DNA of 64,000 bases from Cellulomonas xiejunii (GTDB lineage Bacteria; Actinomycetota; Actinomycetes; Actinomycetales; Cellulomonadaceae): assembly GCF_024508315.1 (NCBI RefSeq), contig NZ_CP101987.1, positions 2,294,001-2,358,000 of the forward strand, read 5' to 3'. Made by a program: the position numbers and the translations under genes. Below, piece by piece: positions 33,951-43,885 of the stretch; the stretch's first letter is position 1; each line of letters begins with the position of its first letter. Below the pieces are notes generated by a model. The model saw only the letters and a program-made list of their open reading frames with translations, was not told the origin of the DNA and searched no databases.

Positions 33951-35396
33951 TCGGTGAACGTGGATCGTCGCATCAACGGGGCGCGGCTCCGGGCCCTGCT
34001 CGGGTCGTGGCAGCACCAGGGCCCCGCCTACCAGTCCCTGGCCGACGCGCTGCGCGGGCTCACGCGCTCCGGGACGCTGCCGCTGGCGACCCGGTTGCCG
34101 GGCGAGCGCGAGGTCGCCGAGGCGCTGGGCCTGTCGCGCACCACCGTCACCGCCGCCTACGACCTGCTGCGTGACGAGGGCTTCCTGGTCAGCCGGCGCG
34201 GGTCGGGGACCGTGACGACCCTGCCGTCGCACGCGGGTGACCGGGCGCCCGCCCGGCTGGGCACCGTCGAGGACGGGATCGTCGACATGTCGGCAGCGGC
34301 CCCACCGGCGCCGCCCCAGCTGGCCGAGGCGTGCGCCGCCGCCCTCGACGTGCTCCCGCGCCACGGGACCGGCGCGGGGTACCTCCCGCTCGGCCTGCCC
34401 GAGCTGCGGGCAGCGGTCGCGGAGCGCTACACGGCGCGCGGCCTGCCCACCACACCCGACCAGGTGCTCGTCACCACCGGCGGGCAGCAGGCGATCCACC
34501 TCCTGGCCGGGGCGTTCGCAGGCCCGGGTGATCGCGTCGTCGTCGAGCACCCGACGTACCCGCACGCGATCGACGCGGTACGCGCGACCGGCGCCCGTCC
34601 CGTTCCCGTCCCCGTGACCCCGCACGGGACCGACCTCGAGCTGCTGTCGTCCACCGTGCGCCAGGCGTCCCCACGCCTCGTCTACCTCGTGCCCGACCAC
34701 CACAACCCGACCGGCACGTCGCTGTCCGCGGCGGACCGCGAGCGCGTGCGGGACCTCGCGCGCCGCACCCGGACGGTCGTCGTCGGTGACGAGACGCTCA
34801 CCGACCTCACGCTCGACGGTCCCGAGCCGGCACCGTTCGCGGGTGGTGCCGCCGCCGACCGGTACGTCGTGTGCGTGGGCTCGGCGTCGAAGTCGTTCTG
34901 GGGCGGGCTGCGCGTCGGGTGGGTGCGAGGTCACCCGGACCTCGTCGCCACGCTCGCACAGCGGCGCGCCCACGTGGACCTCGCCACGTCCGTGCTGGAC
35001 CAGCTGGTCACGGTCGAGCTGCTCGCGCGCGCCGACGAGGTGCTGGCGCAGCGCCGCGGCGTCGTGCGGACGCAGCGCGACGCCCTGACCGCGATGCTCA
35101 CGCAGGCGCTGCCGGACTGGGGCGTGCCCGTCCCCGCGGGCGGGCTGTCGACCTGGGTCGACCTCGGGCGACCCGTGTCCACGGCGCTCGCGGCTCTCGC
35201 GCACGGGCACGGTGTGCGCATCGCGCCGGGCCCCGCGTTCGGCGTCGACGGCACCTTCGACGACCACCTCCGGGTGCCCTTCTCGCAGCCCGTCGACGCG
35301 CTGCGTCGGGCCGTCGACGGGCTCGCCGCCGCGTGGGCGTCGCTCGGCGGGTCGACGCCCGTGGGGGCACCGGGAGCGCTGCCGGCGCTCGTGTGA
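33948..35396 (+). CDS. MocR-family transcriptional regulator (GntR HTH plus aminotransferase domain)
   Basis: 482 aa. The N-terminal GntR winged helix (about 25-85: YQSLADALRGLTRSG, LPGEREVAEALGLSRTTVTAAYDLLRDEGFL) is joined to a class I aminotransferase-like domain. PLP-site residues are kept: HHNPTG, VVVGDETLTDL and SASKSFWGGLRVGW with the Schiff-base Lys. Pairing with a divergent YczE membrane gene makes this a YczR-type MocR rather than PdxR, which would neighbour pdxST. It probably controls the membrane gene and itself through the inverted AGTGG repeat between them. Confidence 0.88.
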   Translation: MSVNVDRRINGARLRALLGSWQHQGPAYQSLADALRGLTRSGTLPLATRLPGEREVAEALGLSRTTVTAAYDLLRDEGFLVSRRGSGTVTTLPSHAGDRAPARLGTVEDGIVDMSAAAPPAPPQLAEACAAALDVLPRHGTGAGYLPLGLPELRAAVAERYTARGLPTTPDQVLVTTGGQQAIHLLAGAFAGPGDRVVVEHPTYPHAIDAVRATGARPVPVPVTPHGTDLELLSSTVRQASPRLVYLVPDHHNPTGTSLSAADRERVRDLARRTRTVVVGDETLTDLTLDGPEPAPFAGGAAADRYVVCVGSASKSFWGGLRVGWVRGHPDLVATLAQRRAHVDLATSVLDQLVTVELLARADEVLAQRRGVVRTQRDALTAMLTQALPDWGVPVPAGGLSTWVDLGRPVSTALAALAHGHGVRIAPGPAFGVDGTFDDHLRVPFSQPVDALRRAVDGLAAAWASLGGSTPVGAPGALPALV

Positions 35397-35399
35397 GCC

Positions 35400-35615
35400 T
35401 CAGCCCGCGGGCAGCTCGACGCCGGGCGTGAGCTCCGTGCCGTCGTTCTGCAGCACGGCGCGCCGCACACCCTGGCCGGCGAGCGCACGCCAGTGCTCAC
35501 CGAGCCACTGCTCGGCCTCGAACCGCGCGAGGAACACGGGGCTGCCGGGCCGCTCGACGTCGGAGCCGTCGAGCGCCTCGAGCCGCCACTGCCACCGGGG
35601 CCGCGCCGCGGTCAT
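35400..35615 (-). CDS. Small conserved hypothetical protein downstream of pyrD
   Basis: 71 aa: ARPRWQWRLEALDGSDVERP, then FLARFEAEQWLGEHWRALAG and a short C-terminal strand region. ATG 35615 overlaps the pyrD stop codon (ATGA), a sign of translational coupling that favours a real gene. I recognise no domain. The Trp-rich N-terminus and mixed alpha/beta pattern suggest a small globular cytoplasmic protein. Confidence 0.72.
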   Translation of the reverse strand: MTAARPRWQWRLEALDGSDVERPGSPVFLARFEAEQWLGEHWRALAGQGVRRAVLQNDGTELTPGVELPAG

Positions 35616-36676
35616 CGCGTACCGGCCATGCGCGCGGCGTCCTGGGCGAGCGCGCGTCCGATGCGGGCGGGCAGCGTCGGGCCCTCGTAGATGAAGGCCG
35701 TGTAGGCCTGCACGAGCGTGGCACCGACGGCGAGGTACTCACGGGCGTCCGCCGGGCCGCTGATCCCGCCGACGCCGATGATCACCGGGTCCGGACCGAG
35801 CCGGGTCCGCAGCCGGGCCACCACGTCCAGACCCCGCGGGAGGACGGGAGGACCGGACAGGCCCCCGGGCCCCAGGTCGTGGGCGATCGTCGTGTTGACG
35901 GCGACGACCCCGTCGAGGCCCAGCTCCGTGACGAGGTCCGCGACGGCGTCGACGTCGTCGTCCGAGAGGTCGGGCGCGATCTTCACCAGGACCGCCACCG
36001 GCGGGAGCCCGGCCCGCGCGGTTGCCTCGCCGGCTGCGTCGCGGGTCGCCGTGAGGACGGGGCGCAGCGCGTCGACCGCCTGCAGGTCCCGCAGCCCCGG
36101 CGTGTTGGGTGACGAGACGTTCACGACGAGGTAGTCCGCGTACGGCGCGAGGCGCTCGGCGCTGATCGCGTAGTCGGACGGCGCGTCGGCCGCCGGCGTC
36201 ACCTTCGTCTTGCCGATGTTGGCCCCGACGACGAGCGCACGGCCGTGCGGGGTGCTCCGCAGGCGGCGCAGCCGCGCCGCGACCCTCGCGGACCCTTCGT
36301 TGTTGAAGCCCATCCGGTTGCGCAGGGCCCGGTCCTCGACCACACGCCACAGACGCGGCCGCTCGTTGCCCGGCTGCGGGTGCGCCGTGACGGTCCCGAT
36401 CTCGACGAACGCGAACCCGAGCATCGCCAGGCCCTCGACCGCGCGGGCGTTCTTGTCGAATCCCGCCGCCAGGCCGAACCGCCCCGGGAGCGTGCGGCCC
36501 CAGACCTGGACCTGCCCGGCGCCTCCGCGTGGGACGCCCAGGACCAGCGACACCGCGCGGCGCAGGCCGGGTACACGGCCCACGGCGCCGATGAGGGCGA
36601 ACGCGACCTCGTGCGCGCGCTCGGGGTCCATGCGACGGAAGACCAGGTCGAACAGCAGCCGGTACACGGCGCTCAC
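35612..36676 (-). CDS. pyrD: Quinone-dependent dihydroorotate dehydrogenase (class 2)
   Basis: 354 aa. It oxidises dihydroorotate to orotate in pyrimidine synthesis, passing electrons to menaquinone at the membrane. The N-terminal helix (YRLLFDLVFRRMDPERAHEVAF) is the class 2 membrane-association region. FMN and substrate sites are GLAAGFDKNA, NRMGFNNEG, VNVSSPNTPGLRDLQ with catalytic Ser, KIAPDL and VGGI. GTG 36676 overlaps the stop of the upstream membrane gene (GTGA). It is the third of four overlapping leftward genes. Confidence 0.95.
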   Translation of the reverse strand: MSAVYRLLFDLVFRRMDPERAHEVAFALIGAVGRVPGLRRAVSLVLGVPRGGAGQVQVWGRTLPGRFGLAAGFDKNARAVEGLAMLGFAFVEIGTVTAHPQPGNERPRLWRVVEDRALRNRMGFNNEGSARVAARLRRLRSTPHGRALVVGANIGKTKVTPAADAPSDYAISAERLAPYADYLVVNVSSPNTPGLRDLQAVDALRPVLTATRDAAGEATARAGLPPVAVLVKIAPDLSDDDVDAVADLVTELGLDGVVAVNTTIAHDLGPGGLSGPPVLPRGLDVVARLRTRLGPDPVIIGVGGISGPADAREYLAVGATLVQAYTAFIYEGPTLPARIGRALAQDAARMAGTR

Positions 36677-37131
36677 CCTACGGCGGGCGGTGCGCCGGGA
36701 GGCGGGATGTCCACGGCCGGCGCGCGTCCGGTGCGCCGCAGCCACCACAGCCCGACGAAGGGCAGCACGAGCGGCACGTACCCGTACCCGGCGCCCAGCT
36801 GCGACCACACCGTCTCGTCCGGGAAGTCCCCGACGTCGACCATCGACAAGGTCCCGACGACGAGCACCCCGACGAGCTCGAATCCGACGGTGACCCACGC
36901 CAGCGACCGCCGGTCGCGCGCGAGCGCGTAGGTCGCGACCAGGTAGACGATCCCGGCCATCAGGGACAGCCCGTAGGCGACCGGTGCCTCGTCCAGCTTG
37001 GTCCCGACCTGGTACAGGCCCCGAGCGGTCGCCGCCAGCGCGAGCACGCCGTACACCGCGACGAGCATCCGGCCCCCGCCGGTGCCCGTCGGTCGGTGCG
37101 CGGGCGCGGCCCCCGACGTCGCTGTCGTCAT
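36673..37131 (-). CDS. Membrane protein of the pyrD operon, unknown function
   Basis: 152 aa. Four hydrophobic helices, beginning MLVAVYGVLALAATARGLYQ, then YGLSLMAGIVYLVATYALA, WVTVGFELVGVLVVGTLS and a last helix around YVPLVLPFVGLWWLRR. Asp/Glu in SMVDVGDFPDETVW lie in the last loop. The pattern resembles small actinobacterial integral membrane proteins next to pyrD. Start ATG 37131 is one base after the preceding stop; its own stop overlaps pyrD. Confidence 0.8.
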   Translation of the reverse strand: MTTATSGAAPAHRPTGTGGGRMLVAVYGVLALAATARGLYQVGTKLDEAPVAYGLSLMAGIVYLVATYALARDRRSLAWVTVGFELVGVLVVGTLSMVDVGDFPDETVWSQLGAGYGYVPLVLPFVGLWWLRRTGRAPAVDIPPPGAPPAVG

Positions 37132-37132
37132 C

Positions 37133-37489
37133 TCACGCCGCCCAGATCTGCAGGAGCCGCAGCTCGAGGAACGCCACGGTCAGCGCCGCGACGAGCAGCA
37201 CCACCGAGCTCCAGCGCGTCCGTTCCGCGAACGCCCAGGCCGCGGCGACCGGCAGCACGATCAGCTGCGTGACGACGTAGCCCCACAGCAGCAAGCCGTC
37301 GACGTCCTGGTCACCACGGACCTGCACGACGGCCAGGACGACCGCCTGCAGGAGCAGCACGCCCTCCACGACGGCACCACCCCACAGCTGACGCAGGACG
37401 ACGGCGCGATCGGCGACCACGAACCACGCGGCCCAGCAGGCCAGCGCGAGGCAGAGCGCCGCCACGAGCAGCGCGAGAGGGGTGAACAC
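37133..37489 (-). CDS. Membrane protein, first gene of the pyrD operon
   Basis: 118 aa with four hydrophobic helices: FTPLALLVAALCLALACWAA, LWGGAVVEGVLLLQAVVLAV, LLLWGYVVTQLIVLPVAAAW and SVVLLVAALTVAFLELRLL. No polar catalytic motif is evident. GTG 37489 is chosen because a minus-strand TAGGTT lies 8 bases upstream; the open frame continues 12 codons further without a signal. It probably forms a complex with the next membrane protein, by adjacency only. Confidence 0.78.
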   Translation of the reverse strand: MFTPLALLVAALCLALACWAAWFVVADRAVVLRQLWGGAVVEGVLLLQAVVLAVVQVRGDQDVDGLLLWGYVVTQLIVLPVAAAWAFAERTRWSSVVLLVAALTVAFLELRLLQIWAA

Positions 37490-37497
37490 GGGTCCAC

Positions 37498-37503
37498 AAC
37501 CTA
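37498..37503 (-). promoter_or_regulatory. -10 element of a leaderless promoter for the pyrD operon
   Basis: Minus-strand TAGGTT lies 8 bases before GTG 37489. Four overlapping genes follow, ending at 35400. Confidence 0.5.
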
Positions 37504-37557
37504 CCGTCGCCGGTGCGCAGCACACACAGGCGCCCCCGCCCCTGAGCGTGCCGCCGG

Positions 37558-37563
37558 TACGAT
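37558..37563 (+). promoter_or_regulatory. -10 element of a leaderless promoter for pepA
   Basis: TACGAT ends 6 bases before GTG 37570; no ribosome binding site. Confidence 0.6.
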
Positions 37564-37569
37564 CGCCGT

Positions 37570-39051
37570 GTGATCTCGCTGACCTCTTCCGACCCCAGCC
37601 AGCTCGACGTCGACGCGGTCGTCGTGGGCGTGCGCGTCCAGGGCACGTCCGTGGTCCCGGTGGGAGCCGACTGGCTCCCGGCCGAGCTGACGCGCCAGAT
37701 CGCGCAGGACGGTGCGCGGCTGGGCATCACCGGCGCGGTCGACGAGGTCCGCCGGCTCCCGGGTGCCGGCCTGCGTGCCGCCACGCTGGTCGTGACGGGG
37801 CTCGGCGACGGGCCGGCCGACACCACCTCACCCGCGGGCGTCGAGCTCCTGCGACGCGCGAGCGGCGCCGCGACTCGCGAGCTGGTCGGCCTGGGCTCCG
37901 TCGCCCTCGCCCTGCCCGCAGACGACGCGGCGGCAGTGGCCGCCGTCGCCGAGGGCGCGCTGCTCGGCGCCTACGTGTACGACCGGTACCACAGCCAGGA
38001 CGCGCCCGTCGGACGCATCGAGGTCGTGACGACGCTCGCCCGCGACAAGGACACCCAGTCCGCCGTCGCACGTGCCGAGGTGCTCGCGGCTGCAGTCCAC
38101 GCGACGCGCGACCTGGTGAACGCGGCGCCCAACGACCTGTTCCCCGAGGCGTTCGCGGACGCCGCGAAGGCCGCCGTCAAGGCGTCGGGCGCCAAGTCGC
38201 TGAAGGTCACCGTGCTCGACGAGAAGGCCCTGGCAGCGGGCGGCTACGGCGGCATCGTGGGTGTCGGTCAGGGTTCGGCGCGCCCGCCGCGGCTCGTCAA
38301 GGTCGCCTACGCGCCGGCCAAGGCGTCCGGGCACGTGGCACTCGTCGGCAAGGGCATCACGTTCGACTCCGGCGGCATCTCCATCAAGCCCGCCGCCGGC
38401 ATGGAGGCGATGAAGTCCGACATGGCCGGGGCGGCCGCCGTGCTCCACACCGTGGTCGCAGCGGCGCGTCTCGGTCTGCCCGTCGCCGTGACCGGCTGGC
38501 TGTGCCTCGCGGAGAACATGCCGTCCGGCACCGCGCAGCGGCCGTCCGACGTCGTCACGATCCGCGGCGGCACGACCGTCGAGGTGCTCAACACCGACGC
38601 CGAGGGCCGGCTGGTCATGGCCGACGGCCTGGTCGCGGCGGTCGAGGAGAAGCCGGACCTCGTCGTCGACATCGCGACGCTCACCGGTGCGCAGGTCGTC
38701 GCGCTCGGCCACCGCGTCTCGGCCGTCATGGGCACGGACGAGGCCCGCGCGGAGCTCGTCGACGCGGCGCACGACGCGGGCGAGCAGTTCTGGCCCATGC
38801 CGCTGCCGGCGGACCTGCGCGCCGGCCTGAAGTCGAAGGTGGCCGACCTCGCCAACATCGGCGACCGGTTCGGCGGGATGCTCACCGCCGGGATCTTCCT
38901 GCAGGAGTTCGTCGGCACCACGCCGTGGGCGCACCTCGACGTCGCCGGTCCGGCGTTCAACGAGCGGACCGCCTTCGGCTACACCCCCGTCGGCGGCACG
39001 GGCGTGGGGGTCCGGACCCTCCTGCGGCTGCTGGAGCAGCGCGCGTCCTGA
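37570..39051 (+). CDS. pepA: Leucyl (cytosol) aminopeptidase
   Basis: 493 aa. It is a hexameric M17 metallopeptidase that removes N-terminal residues. The C-terminal catalytic domain has VGKGITFDSGGISIKP (Lys and Asp metal ligands), MKSDMAGAAAV, the signature NTDAEGRLVMADGL and the GTGVGVRTLLRLLE end. The N-terminal ~170 residues are the variable domain. The order next to lpdA/sucB matches pepB in M. tuberculosis. Confidence 0.95.
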   Translation: MISLTSSDPSQLDVDAVVVGVRVQGTSVVPVGADWLPAELTRQIAQDGARLGITGAVDEVRRLPGAGLRAATLVVTGLGDGPADTTSPAGVELLRRASGAATRELVGLGSVALALPADDAAAVAAVAEGALLGAYVYDRYHSQDAPVGRIEVVTTLARDKDTQSAVARAEVLAAAVHATRDLVNAAPNDLFPEAFADAAKAAVKASGAKSLKVTVLDEKALAAGGYGGIVGVGQGSARPPRLVKVAYAPAKASGHVALVGKGITFDSGGISIKPAAGMEAMKSDMAGAAAVLHTVVAAARLGLPVAVTGWLCLAENMPSGTAQRPSDVVTIRGGTTVEVLNTDAEGRLVMADGLVAAVEEKPDLVVDIATLTGAQVVALGHRVSAVMGTDEARAELVDAAHDAGEQFWPMPLPADLRAGLKSKVADLANIGDRFGGMLTAGIFLQEFVGTTPWAHLDVAGPAFNERTAFGYTPVGGTGVGVRTLLRLLEQRAS

Positions 39052-39085
39052 GACGAGAGGGGCGGCGTGGCGGCCGGGCGGGCCC

Positions 39086-39445
39086 TCAGGCGCGTCCCGC
39101 CGCGCGCCGCTTGCGCTCGATGCGCTGTCGCGAGTTCCAGTCGCGCACGCGCTGCGGGTAGCCCGTGCGCTGGACGTCGTACACGGGGATCTGCAGGTCG
39201 CGCGCGAGCGCTGCGGCCGCGCGCTCGTCGGGGACCTTGCGCCGCGTCCACTCCCCGTCGGTGGCCACGAGCATGAGCGTCGTGGGGGTGACGTTCGTCT
39301 GCGGCTCCACGTAGGCCTCGACCCCCACCCGGGTCGCCACGAAGTCGCGCAGGTACGCCAGTGTCTCGGCGCGCGCCTCGCGTCCGGCGGGCGCACCGGT
39401 GGGTGCGGCGGACCGACTCGGACGCCGGCGGGAGAACAGACCCAT
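39086..39445 (-). CDS. Conserved hypothetical protein, small basic
   Basis: 119 aa. It begins MGLFSRRRPSRSAAPTGAP (basic, disordered), then ETLAYLRDFVATRVGVEAYVEP, LMLVATDGEWTRRKVPDERAA, ALARDLQIPVYDVQRTGYPQRVRDWNSR and a Lys/Arg-rich end. The compact alpha/beta middle and the WTRR-x-VP motif recur in actinobacterial proteins of unknown function in this neighbourhood, to my recollection. It is convergent with pepA and divergent from lpdA. Confidence 0.78.
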   Translation of the reverse strand: MGLFSRRRPSRSAAPTGAPAGREARAETLAYLRDFVATRVGVEAYVEPQTNVTPTTLMLVATDGEWTRRKVPDERAAAALARDLQIPVYDVQRTGYPQRVRDWNSRQRIERKRRAAGRA

Positions 39446-39644
39446 GCGCCGCAGACTACCGACGGCGGCCGGGTGCCGCCTGGACGGCGTCCGGCAGATG
39501 TGTCCGCGAGCACACCCCGCTGCCAGGTCATGGGACGACTGTCGTGGGACTCACACCATCAGACGTGCTAGACGGTTCGTCGCGACGCGACCGGGATGAC
39601 AAGATGGGCGAGCAGCAGATCCCACACCCTCGAGGAGTGCGTAC

Positions 39645-41027
39645 GTGGCCGACAACGGCACCGCTTTCGACATCGTCGTCCTGGGCGGAGGCAGCGGCGG
39701 TTACGCCGCCGCTCTGCGCGCCGCCGAGCTCGGCAAGACCGTCGCCCTGGTCGAGGCCGACAAGGTCGGCGGGACCTGCCTCCACCGAGGCTGCATCCCG
39801 ACCAAGGCCCTCCTGCACGCCGCGGAGCTGGCCGACAACGCCCGCGAGGGTGCGCACTTCGGGGTGCACACGCACCTCGAGCGCATCGACATGGGCGGCG
39901 TGAACCAGTACAAGGACAACGTCATCGGGCGCCTGTACAAGGGCCTGCAGGGACTCATCAAGTCCCGCAAGATCGAGGTCGTCGAGGGCTACGGCAAGCT
40001 CACCGGCCCGAACACCGTCCAGGTGGGCGACCGCACCCTGACCGGCGAGCACATCGTGCTCGGCACCGGCTCGTACGCGCGGTCCCTGCCCGGGCTGGAG
40101 ATCGGCGGTCGCGTCCTGACGTCCGACCAGGCGCTCACCCTCGACTGGGTGCCGCGCTCGGCGATCATCCTCGGTGGCGGCGTCATCGGCTCGGAGTTCG
40201 CCAGCGTGTGGCGCTCGTTCGGTGCCGACGTCACGATCATCGAGGCGCTCCCCCACCTGGTGCCCAACGAGGACGAGGCGATCTCGAAGGCCTTCGAGCG
40301 CGCGTTCCGCAAGCGCGGCATCGCGTTCAACCTGGGGGTCCGGTTCTCCGGCGTCACGCAGGACGACAACGGCGTGCACGTCTCGCTGGAGGACGGCAAG
40401 ACGTTCGACGCGGACGTGCTGCTCGTCGCCGTGGGGCGTGGCCCGAACACCGGCGGCCTCGGGTACGAGGAGCAGGGCATCACGCTCGACCGCGGCTTCG
40501 TCATCACCGACGAGCGCCTGCACACCGGCGTGGCCAACATCTACGCGGTCGGCGACATCGTCCCCGGCCTGCAGCTCGCCCACCGCGGGTTCCAGCAGGG
40601 CATCTTCGTCGCCGAGCAGATCGCGGGCCTCAACCCCCCGCTCATCGAGGAGTCCGGCATCCCGCGCGTCACGTACTCGGACCCCGAGGTGGGGTCGGTC
40701 GGCGTGACCGAGAAGCGTGCGAAGGAGCTCTACGGCGACGACGGCGTCGAGGTCCTCGAGTACAACCTCGGCGGCAACGGCAAGAGCCAGATCCTCGCCA
40801 CCCAGGGCTTCATCAAGCTCGTCCGCAAGAAGGACGGTCCGGTCGTCGGCGTGCACATGATCGGTGCGCGCGTCGGGGAGCTGATCGGCGAAGGCCAGCT
40901 CATCGTCAACTGGGAGGCCTACCCGGAGGACGTCGCCCAGCTCGTGCACGCGCACCCCACGCAGAACGAGGCTCTCGGTGAGGCGTTCCTCGCGCTCGCC
41001 GGCAAGCCGCTGCACGCCCACAACTGA
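39645..41027 (+). CDS. lpdA: Dihydrolipoyl dehydrogenase (E3)
   Basis: 460 aa. It reoxidises dihydrolipoyl groups of 2-oxoacid dehydrogenase complexes with NAD. FAD site: [20 protein letters not shown]. Redox disulfide: [13 protein letters not shown] (CxxxxC). NAD site: [15 protein letters not shown]; second FAD motif: [10 protein letters not shown]. The active-site base is in [15 protein letters not shown] 39645 follows GAGGAG at 8 bases. It is the first gene of an operon with sucB, 29 bases on. Confidence 0.96.
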   Translation: MADNGTAFDIVVLGGGSGGYAAALRAAELGKTVALVEADKVGGTCLHRGCIPTKALLHAAELADNAREGAHFGVHTHLERIDMGGVNQYKDNVIGRLYKGLQGLIKSRKIEVVEGYGKLTGPNTVQVGDRTLTGEHIVLGTGSYARSLPGLEIGGRVLTSDQALTLDWVPRSAIILGGGVIGSEFASVWRSFGADVTIIEALPHLVPNEDEAISKAFERAFRKRGIAFNLGVRFSGVTQDDNGVHVSLEDGKTFDADVLLVAVGRGPNTGGLGYEEQGITLDRGFVITDERLHTGVANIYAVGDIVPGLQLAHRGFQQGIFVAEQIAGLNPPLIEESGIPRVTYSDPEVGSVGVTEKRAKELYGDDGVEVLEYNLGGNGKSQILATQGFIKLVRKKDGPVVGVHMIGARVGELIGEGQLIVNWEAYPEDVAQLVHAHPTQNEALGEAFLALAGKPLHAHN

Positions 41028-41056
41028 CCCCAGGATCGAAGGAGACACGAGCGGTC

Positions 41057-42844
41057 ATGTCCGACAACGTGCAGCTTCCCGCGCTCGGTGAGTCCGTCAC
41101 CGAGGGCACCGTCACCCGTTGGCTCAAGAACATCGGCGACACCGTCGCCGTCGACGAGCCCTTGCTCGAGATCTCGACCGACAAGGTCGACACCGAGATC
41201 CCGTCGCCGTTCGCCGGCGTCCTCGAGCAGATCCTCGTCCAGGAGGACGAGACCGTCGAGGTCGGCGCCACGCTGGCCGTGATCGGCTCCGGCGAGGGCA
41301 GCGGCGACGCCGGCTCCGGCGAGCAGCAGGCCCCGGCCGAGCAGGCGGCCGAACCTGCCGCGGAGCAGGCTCCCGCCGAGGAGCCCGCGGCCGAGCAGTC
41401 GGCGCAGCAGCCCGTCGAGGAGCACGAGGACGCACCGGCCCCGGCTGCACCGTCCGGCGGCGGTGGCGGCCAGGAGGTCACGCTGCCGGCACTGGGCGAG
41501 TCCGTCACGGAGGGCACCGTCACCCGGTGGCTCAAGGCCGTCGGCGACGAGGTCGCGGTGGACGAGCCCCTGCTCGAGATCTCCACCGACAAGGTCGACA
41601 CCGAGATCCCGTCGCCCGTCGCCGGCACGCTGCAGGAGATCCGCGTCCAGGAGGACGAGACCGTCGAGGTCGGCGCCGTCCTGGCCGTCGTCGGGTCGGG
41701 CGACGCCGCCGCAGCCCCCGCGGCGGAGCAGCCCGCAGCACCGGCGCAGTCGAGCCCGGCGCCCGAGCAGGCGGCGGCGTCCGCCCAGGACGCTCCGCAG
41801 GACGGCGGCGAGGCACCCACGCCGCAGGCAGAGCAGGCGCCCGCCGCCGAGCAGCCCGCGCCCGCCGCGGAGCAGCCCGCCGCGCAGGCGTCGGCCGCAG
41901 GCTCCTACCTCACGCCGCTGGTCCGCAAGCTCGCGACCGAGAAGGGCGTGGACGTCTCCACGCTGACCGGTTCGGGCGTCGGCGGCCGCATCCGCAAGGA
42001 GGACGTCCTCGAGGCGGCCGCCAAGGCGGAGGAGGCACGCAAGGCGGCGGACGCCGCCAAGGTCGCGCCCGCCCCGGCCGCATCGACCCCGGCGCCGACC
42101 AAGGCCGCGACGCCCCAGGTGTCGCCGCTGCGCGGCACGACGGAGAAGGCCAGCCGGCTGCGCCAGATCATCGCCGAGCGCATGGTCGAGGCGCTGCACA
42201 CGCAGGCCCAGCTCACGACGGTCGTCGAGGTCGACGTGACCCGGATCGCACGCCTGCGGGCACGTGCGAAGGACGACTTCAAGGCACGCGAGGGCGTCAA
42301 CCTCACATTCCTCCCCTTCTTCGTCCAGGCCGCGGTCGAGGCGCTCAAGACGTACCCGAAGGTCAACGGGGTGCTCGAGGACAAGACGATCACCTACCAC
42401 GGCCAGGAGAACGTCGGCATCGCGGTCGACACCGAGCGGGGGCTCCTCGTCCCCGTCATCCGCGACGCGGGCGACCTCAACATCGCCGGCATCTCGCGCA
42501 AGATCGCCGACCTCGCCGCACGCACGCGTGCCAACAAGGTCACGCCGGACGAGCTGTCCGGTGCGACCTTCACCGTCACGAACACCGGCTCGGGCGGCGC
42601 GATCATCGACACGCCGATCGTCCCGGGCGGGACGTCCGCGATCCTGGGCACGGGCGCGATCGTCAAGCGCCCCGTGGTCGTCAAGGACGCGGACGGCGCG
42701 GAGGTCATCGCGATCCGGTCGATGTGCTACCTGTGCCTGTCGTACGACCACCGTCTGGTCGACGGCGCCGACGCGTCGCGCTACCTCACCGCGGTGAAGA
42801 ACCGTCTCGAGGAGGGCGCGTTCGAGGCCGAGCTCGGCCTCTGA
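41057..42844 (+). CDS. sucB: 2-oxoacid dehydrogenase E2 (dihydrolipoyl acyltransferase) with two lipoyl domains
   Basis: 595 aa. Two lipoyl domains (about 1-77 and 138-214), each with the [12 protein letters not shown] loop whose Lys is lipoylated, are joined by Ala/Pro/Glu linkers. The E3/E1-binding domain (about 278-315: [20 protein letters not shown]) follows, then the catalytic domain with [10 protein letters not shown] (HxxxDG). It could serve pyruvate and 2-oxoglutarate complexes, as DlaT does in mycobacteria; sequence alone does not decide. The two lipoyl domains share long runs of identical DNA (41075-41200 and 41481-41620). LipB and LipA, encoded 7 kb away, make its cofactor. Confidence 0.94.
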   Translation: MSDNVQLPALGESVTEGTVTRWLKNIGDTVAVDEPLLEISTDKVDTEIPSPFAGVLEQILVQEDETVEVGATLAVIGSGEGSGDAGSGEQQAPAEQAAEPAAEQAPAEEPAAEQSAQQPVEEHEDAPAPAAPSGGGGGQEVTLPALGESVTEGTVTRWLKAVGDEVAVDEPLLEISTDKVDTEIPSPVAGTLQEIRVQEDETVEVGAVLAVVGSGDAAAAPAAEQPAAPAQSSPAPEQAAASAQDAPQDGGEAPTPQAEQAPAAEQPAPAAEQPAAQASAAGSYLTPLVRKLATEKGVDVSTLTGSGVGGRIRKEDVLEAAAKAEEARKAADAAKVAPAPAASTPAPTKAATPQVSPLRGTTEKASRLRQIIAERMVEALHTQAQLTTVVEVDVTRIARLRARAKDDFKAREGVNLTFLPFFVQAAVEALKTYPKVNGVLEDKTITYHGQENVGIAVDTERGLLVPVIRDAGDLNIAGISRKIADLAARTRANKVTPDELSGATFTVTNTGSGGAIIDTPIVPGGTSAILGTGAIVKRPVVVKDADGAEVIAIRSMCYLCLSYDHRLVDGADASRYLTAVKNRLEEGAFEAELGL

Positions 42845-42856
42845 CGCACGCACCTA

Positions 42857-42892
42857 CGCAGGGCCGTCCACCGACAGGTGGGCGGCCCTGCG
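42857..42892 (+). terminator. Terminator hairpin after sucB
   Basis: 16-bp stem with one G-U pair (42857-42872 with 42877-42892) and a GACA loop. Confidence 0.8.
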
Positions 42893-42954
42893 GCGTCGTG
42901 CCGGTTCCGCGCGACCGCCCAGCGGTACCCCGCGCCGTCCCGACGTCCCGTGGT

Positions 42955-42960
42955 TAGGGT
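42955..42960 (+). promoter_or_regulatory. -10 element of a leaderless promoter
   Basis: TAGGGT ends 7 bases before ATG 42968. Confidence 0.55.
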
Positions 42961-42967
42961 GGCCGAC

Positions 42968-43885
42968 ATGCGCGTGCTCGTCGCCGGGTCGTCCGGCCTC
43001 GTCGGGACGGCGCTCGTGCAGCACCTGCGCGAGTCCGGCCACGACGTCGTCCGCCTGGTACGCCGGGCCCCGCGGTCCCCCGGCGAGTCCGCGTGGGACC
43101 CCGTCGCCGGGAGCATCGACACGGCGGTCGTCGCGTCGTGCGACGCCGTGGTGGACCTCGCCGGTGTCGCCGTGGCGTCACGCCCGCTGACCGCCGCGCG
43201 CAAGCGCGACATCGTGACCTCACGCGTGCAGACCGCCGGGCTGCTCTCGCGGACGCTCGCGGAGCTCGCTGCCGGCCGGGACGACTCCCCACCGCGCGTG
43301 CTGCTGCAGGCCTCGGGCATCGGCGCGTACGGCGACCGCGGTGACACCCTGCTGCGCGAGGACGAGCCCCTGGGCGACACCTTCTTCGCCGGCGTCGTCC
43401 GTCGCTGGGAGGCCGCGACGGCACCGGCGCAGGACGCGGGCGTCCGCGTCGTGCACCTGCGGACCGGCATCGTGCTGAGCGCGCACGGCGGTGCCGCCGC
43501 CCCCCTGCTCCTCCCGCTGCGCGCCGGCGTCGCGACGCGGCTGGGGTCCGGCCGGCAGTACTGGAGCTGGATCAGCCTGCTCGACGAGGTCCGCGCGATC
43601 ACGCACCTGCTGACCCAGCCCGTCGAGGGTCCGGCCAACCTCGTGGCACGGGCGGACCGGCACGGCGACCTGGTCGCGGCCCTGGCACACGCGTGGGGCG
43701 CACGTGTGACGGTCCCGGTGCCCGCACCCCTCCTGCGCGTCGCCCTGCGGGACTTCTCCTCGGAGGTCCTCGGGTCGATCAACGCCGACGCCGCCGTGCT
43801 GCGTGCGTCGGGCTTCGTGCCACGGCACGGCACCGCCACCGAGGTGGCGCACTGGCTCAGGGCGTCGCGCCGCCGGGCTCCCTGA
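42968..43885 (+). CDS. TIGR01777-type SDR epimerase/cell division inhibitor SulA-like family
   Basis: 305 aa. Rossmann start MRVLVAGSSGLVGTALVQHL, then AVVDLAGVAVASRPLTAARK, ASGIGAYGDRGDTLLREDEPLGD and VHLRTGIVLSAHGGAAAPLLLPLRAGV. These are signature segments of the atypical extended SDR group (YfcH-like) annotated as NAD-dependent epimerases. The substrate is unknown. It matches Rv2216, between dlaT and lipB. Its last 29 bases overlap, on the opposite strand, the end of the pseudokinase gene. Confidence 0.88.
   Translation: MRVLVAGSSGLVGTALVQHLRESGHDVVRLVRRAPRSPGESAWDPVAGSIDTAVVASCDAVVDLAGVAVASRPLTAARKRDIVTSRVQTAGLLSRTLAELAAGRDDSPPRVLLQASGIGAYGDRGDTLLREDEPLGDTFFAGVVRRWEAATAPAQDAGVRVVHLRTGIVLSAHGGAAAPLLLPLRAGVATRLGSGRQYWSWISLLDEVRAITHLLTQPVEGPANLVARADRHGDLVAALAHAWGARVTVPVPAPLLRVALRDFSSEVLGSINADAAVLRASGFVPRHGTATEVAHWLRASRRRAP

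Noticed and set aside
33948..35396. PdxR or a true aminotransferase
   Set aside because: No pdxS/pdxT or biosynthetic partner is adjacent, and the divergent YczE gene plus the GntR domain identify a MocR regulator of the YczR type.
39528..41048. Leftward 506-residue open frame over lpdA
   Set aside because: It is the mirror of the lpdA coding sequence, whose redox and cofactor motifs are intact on the other strand.
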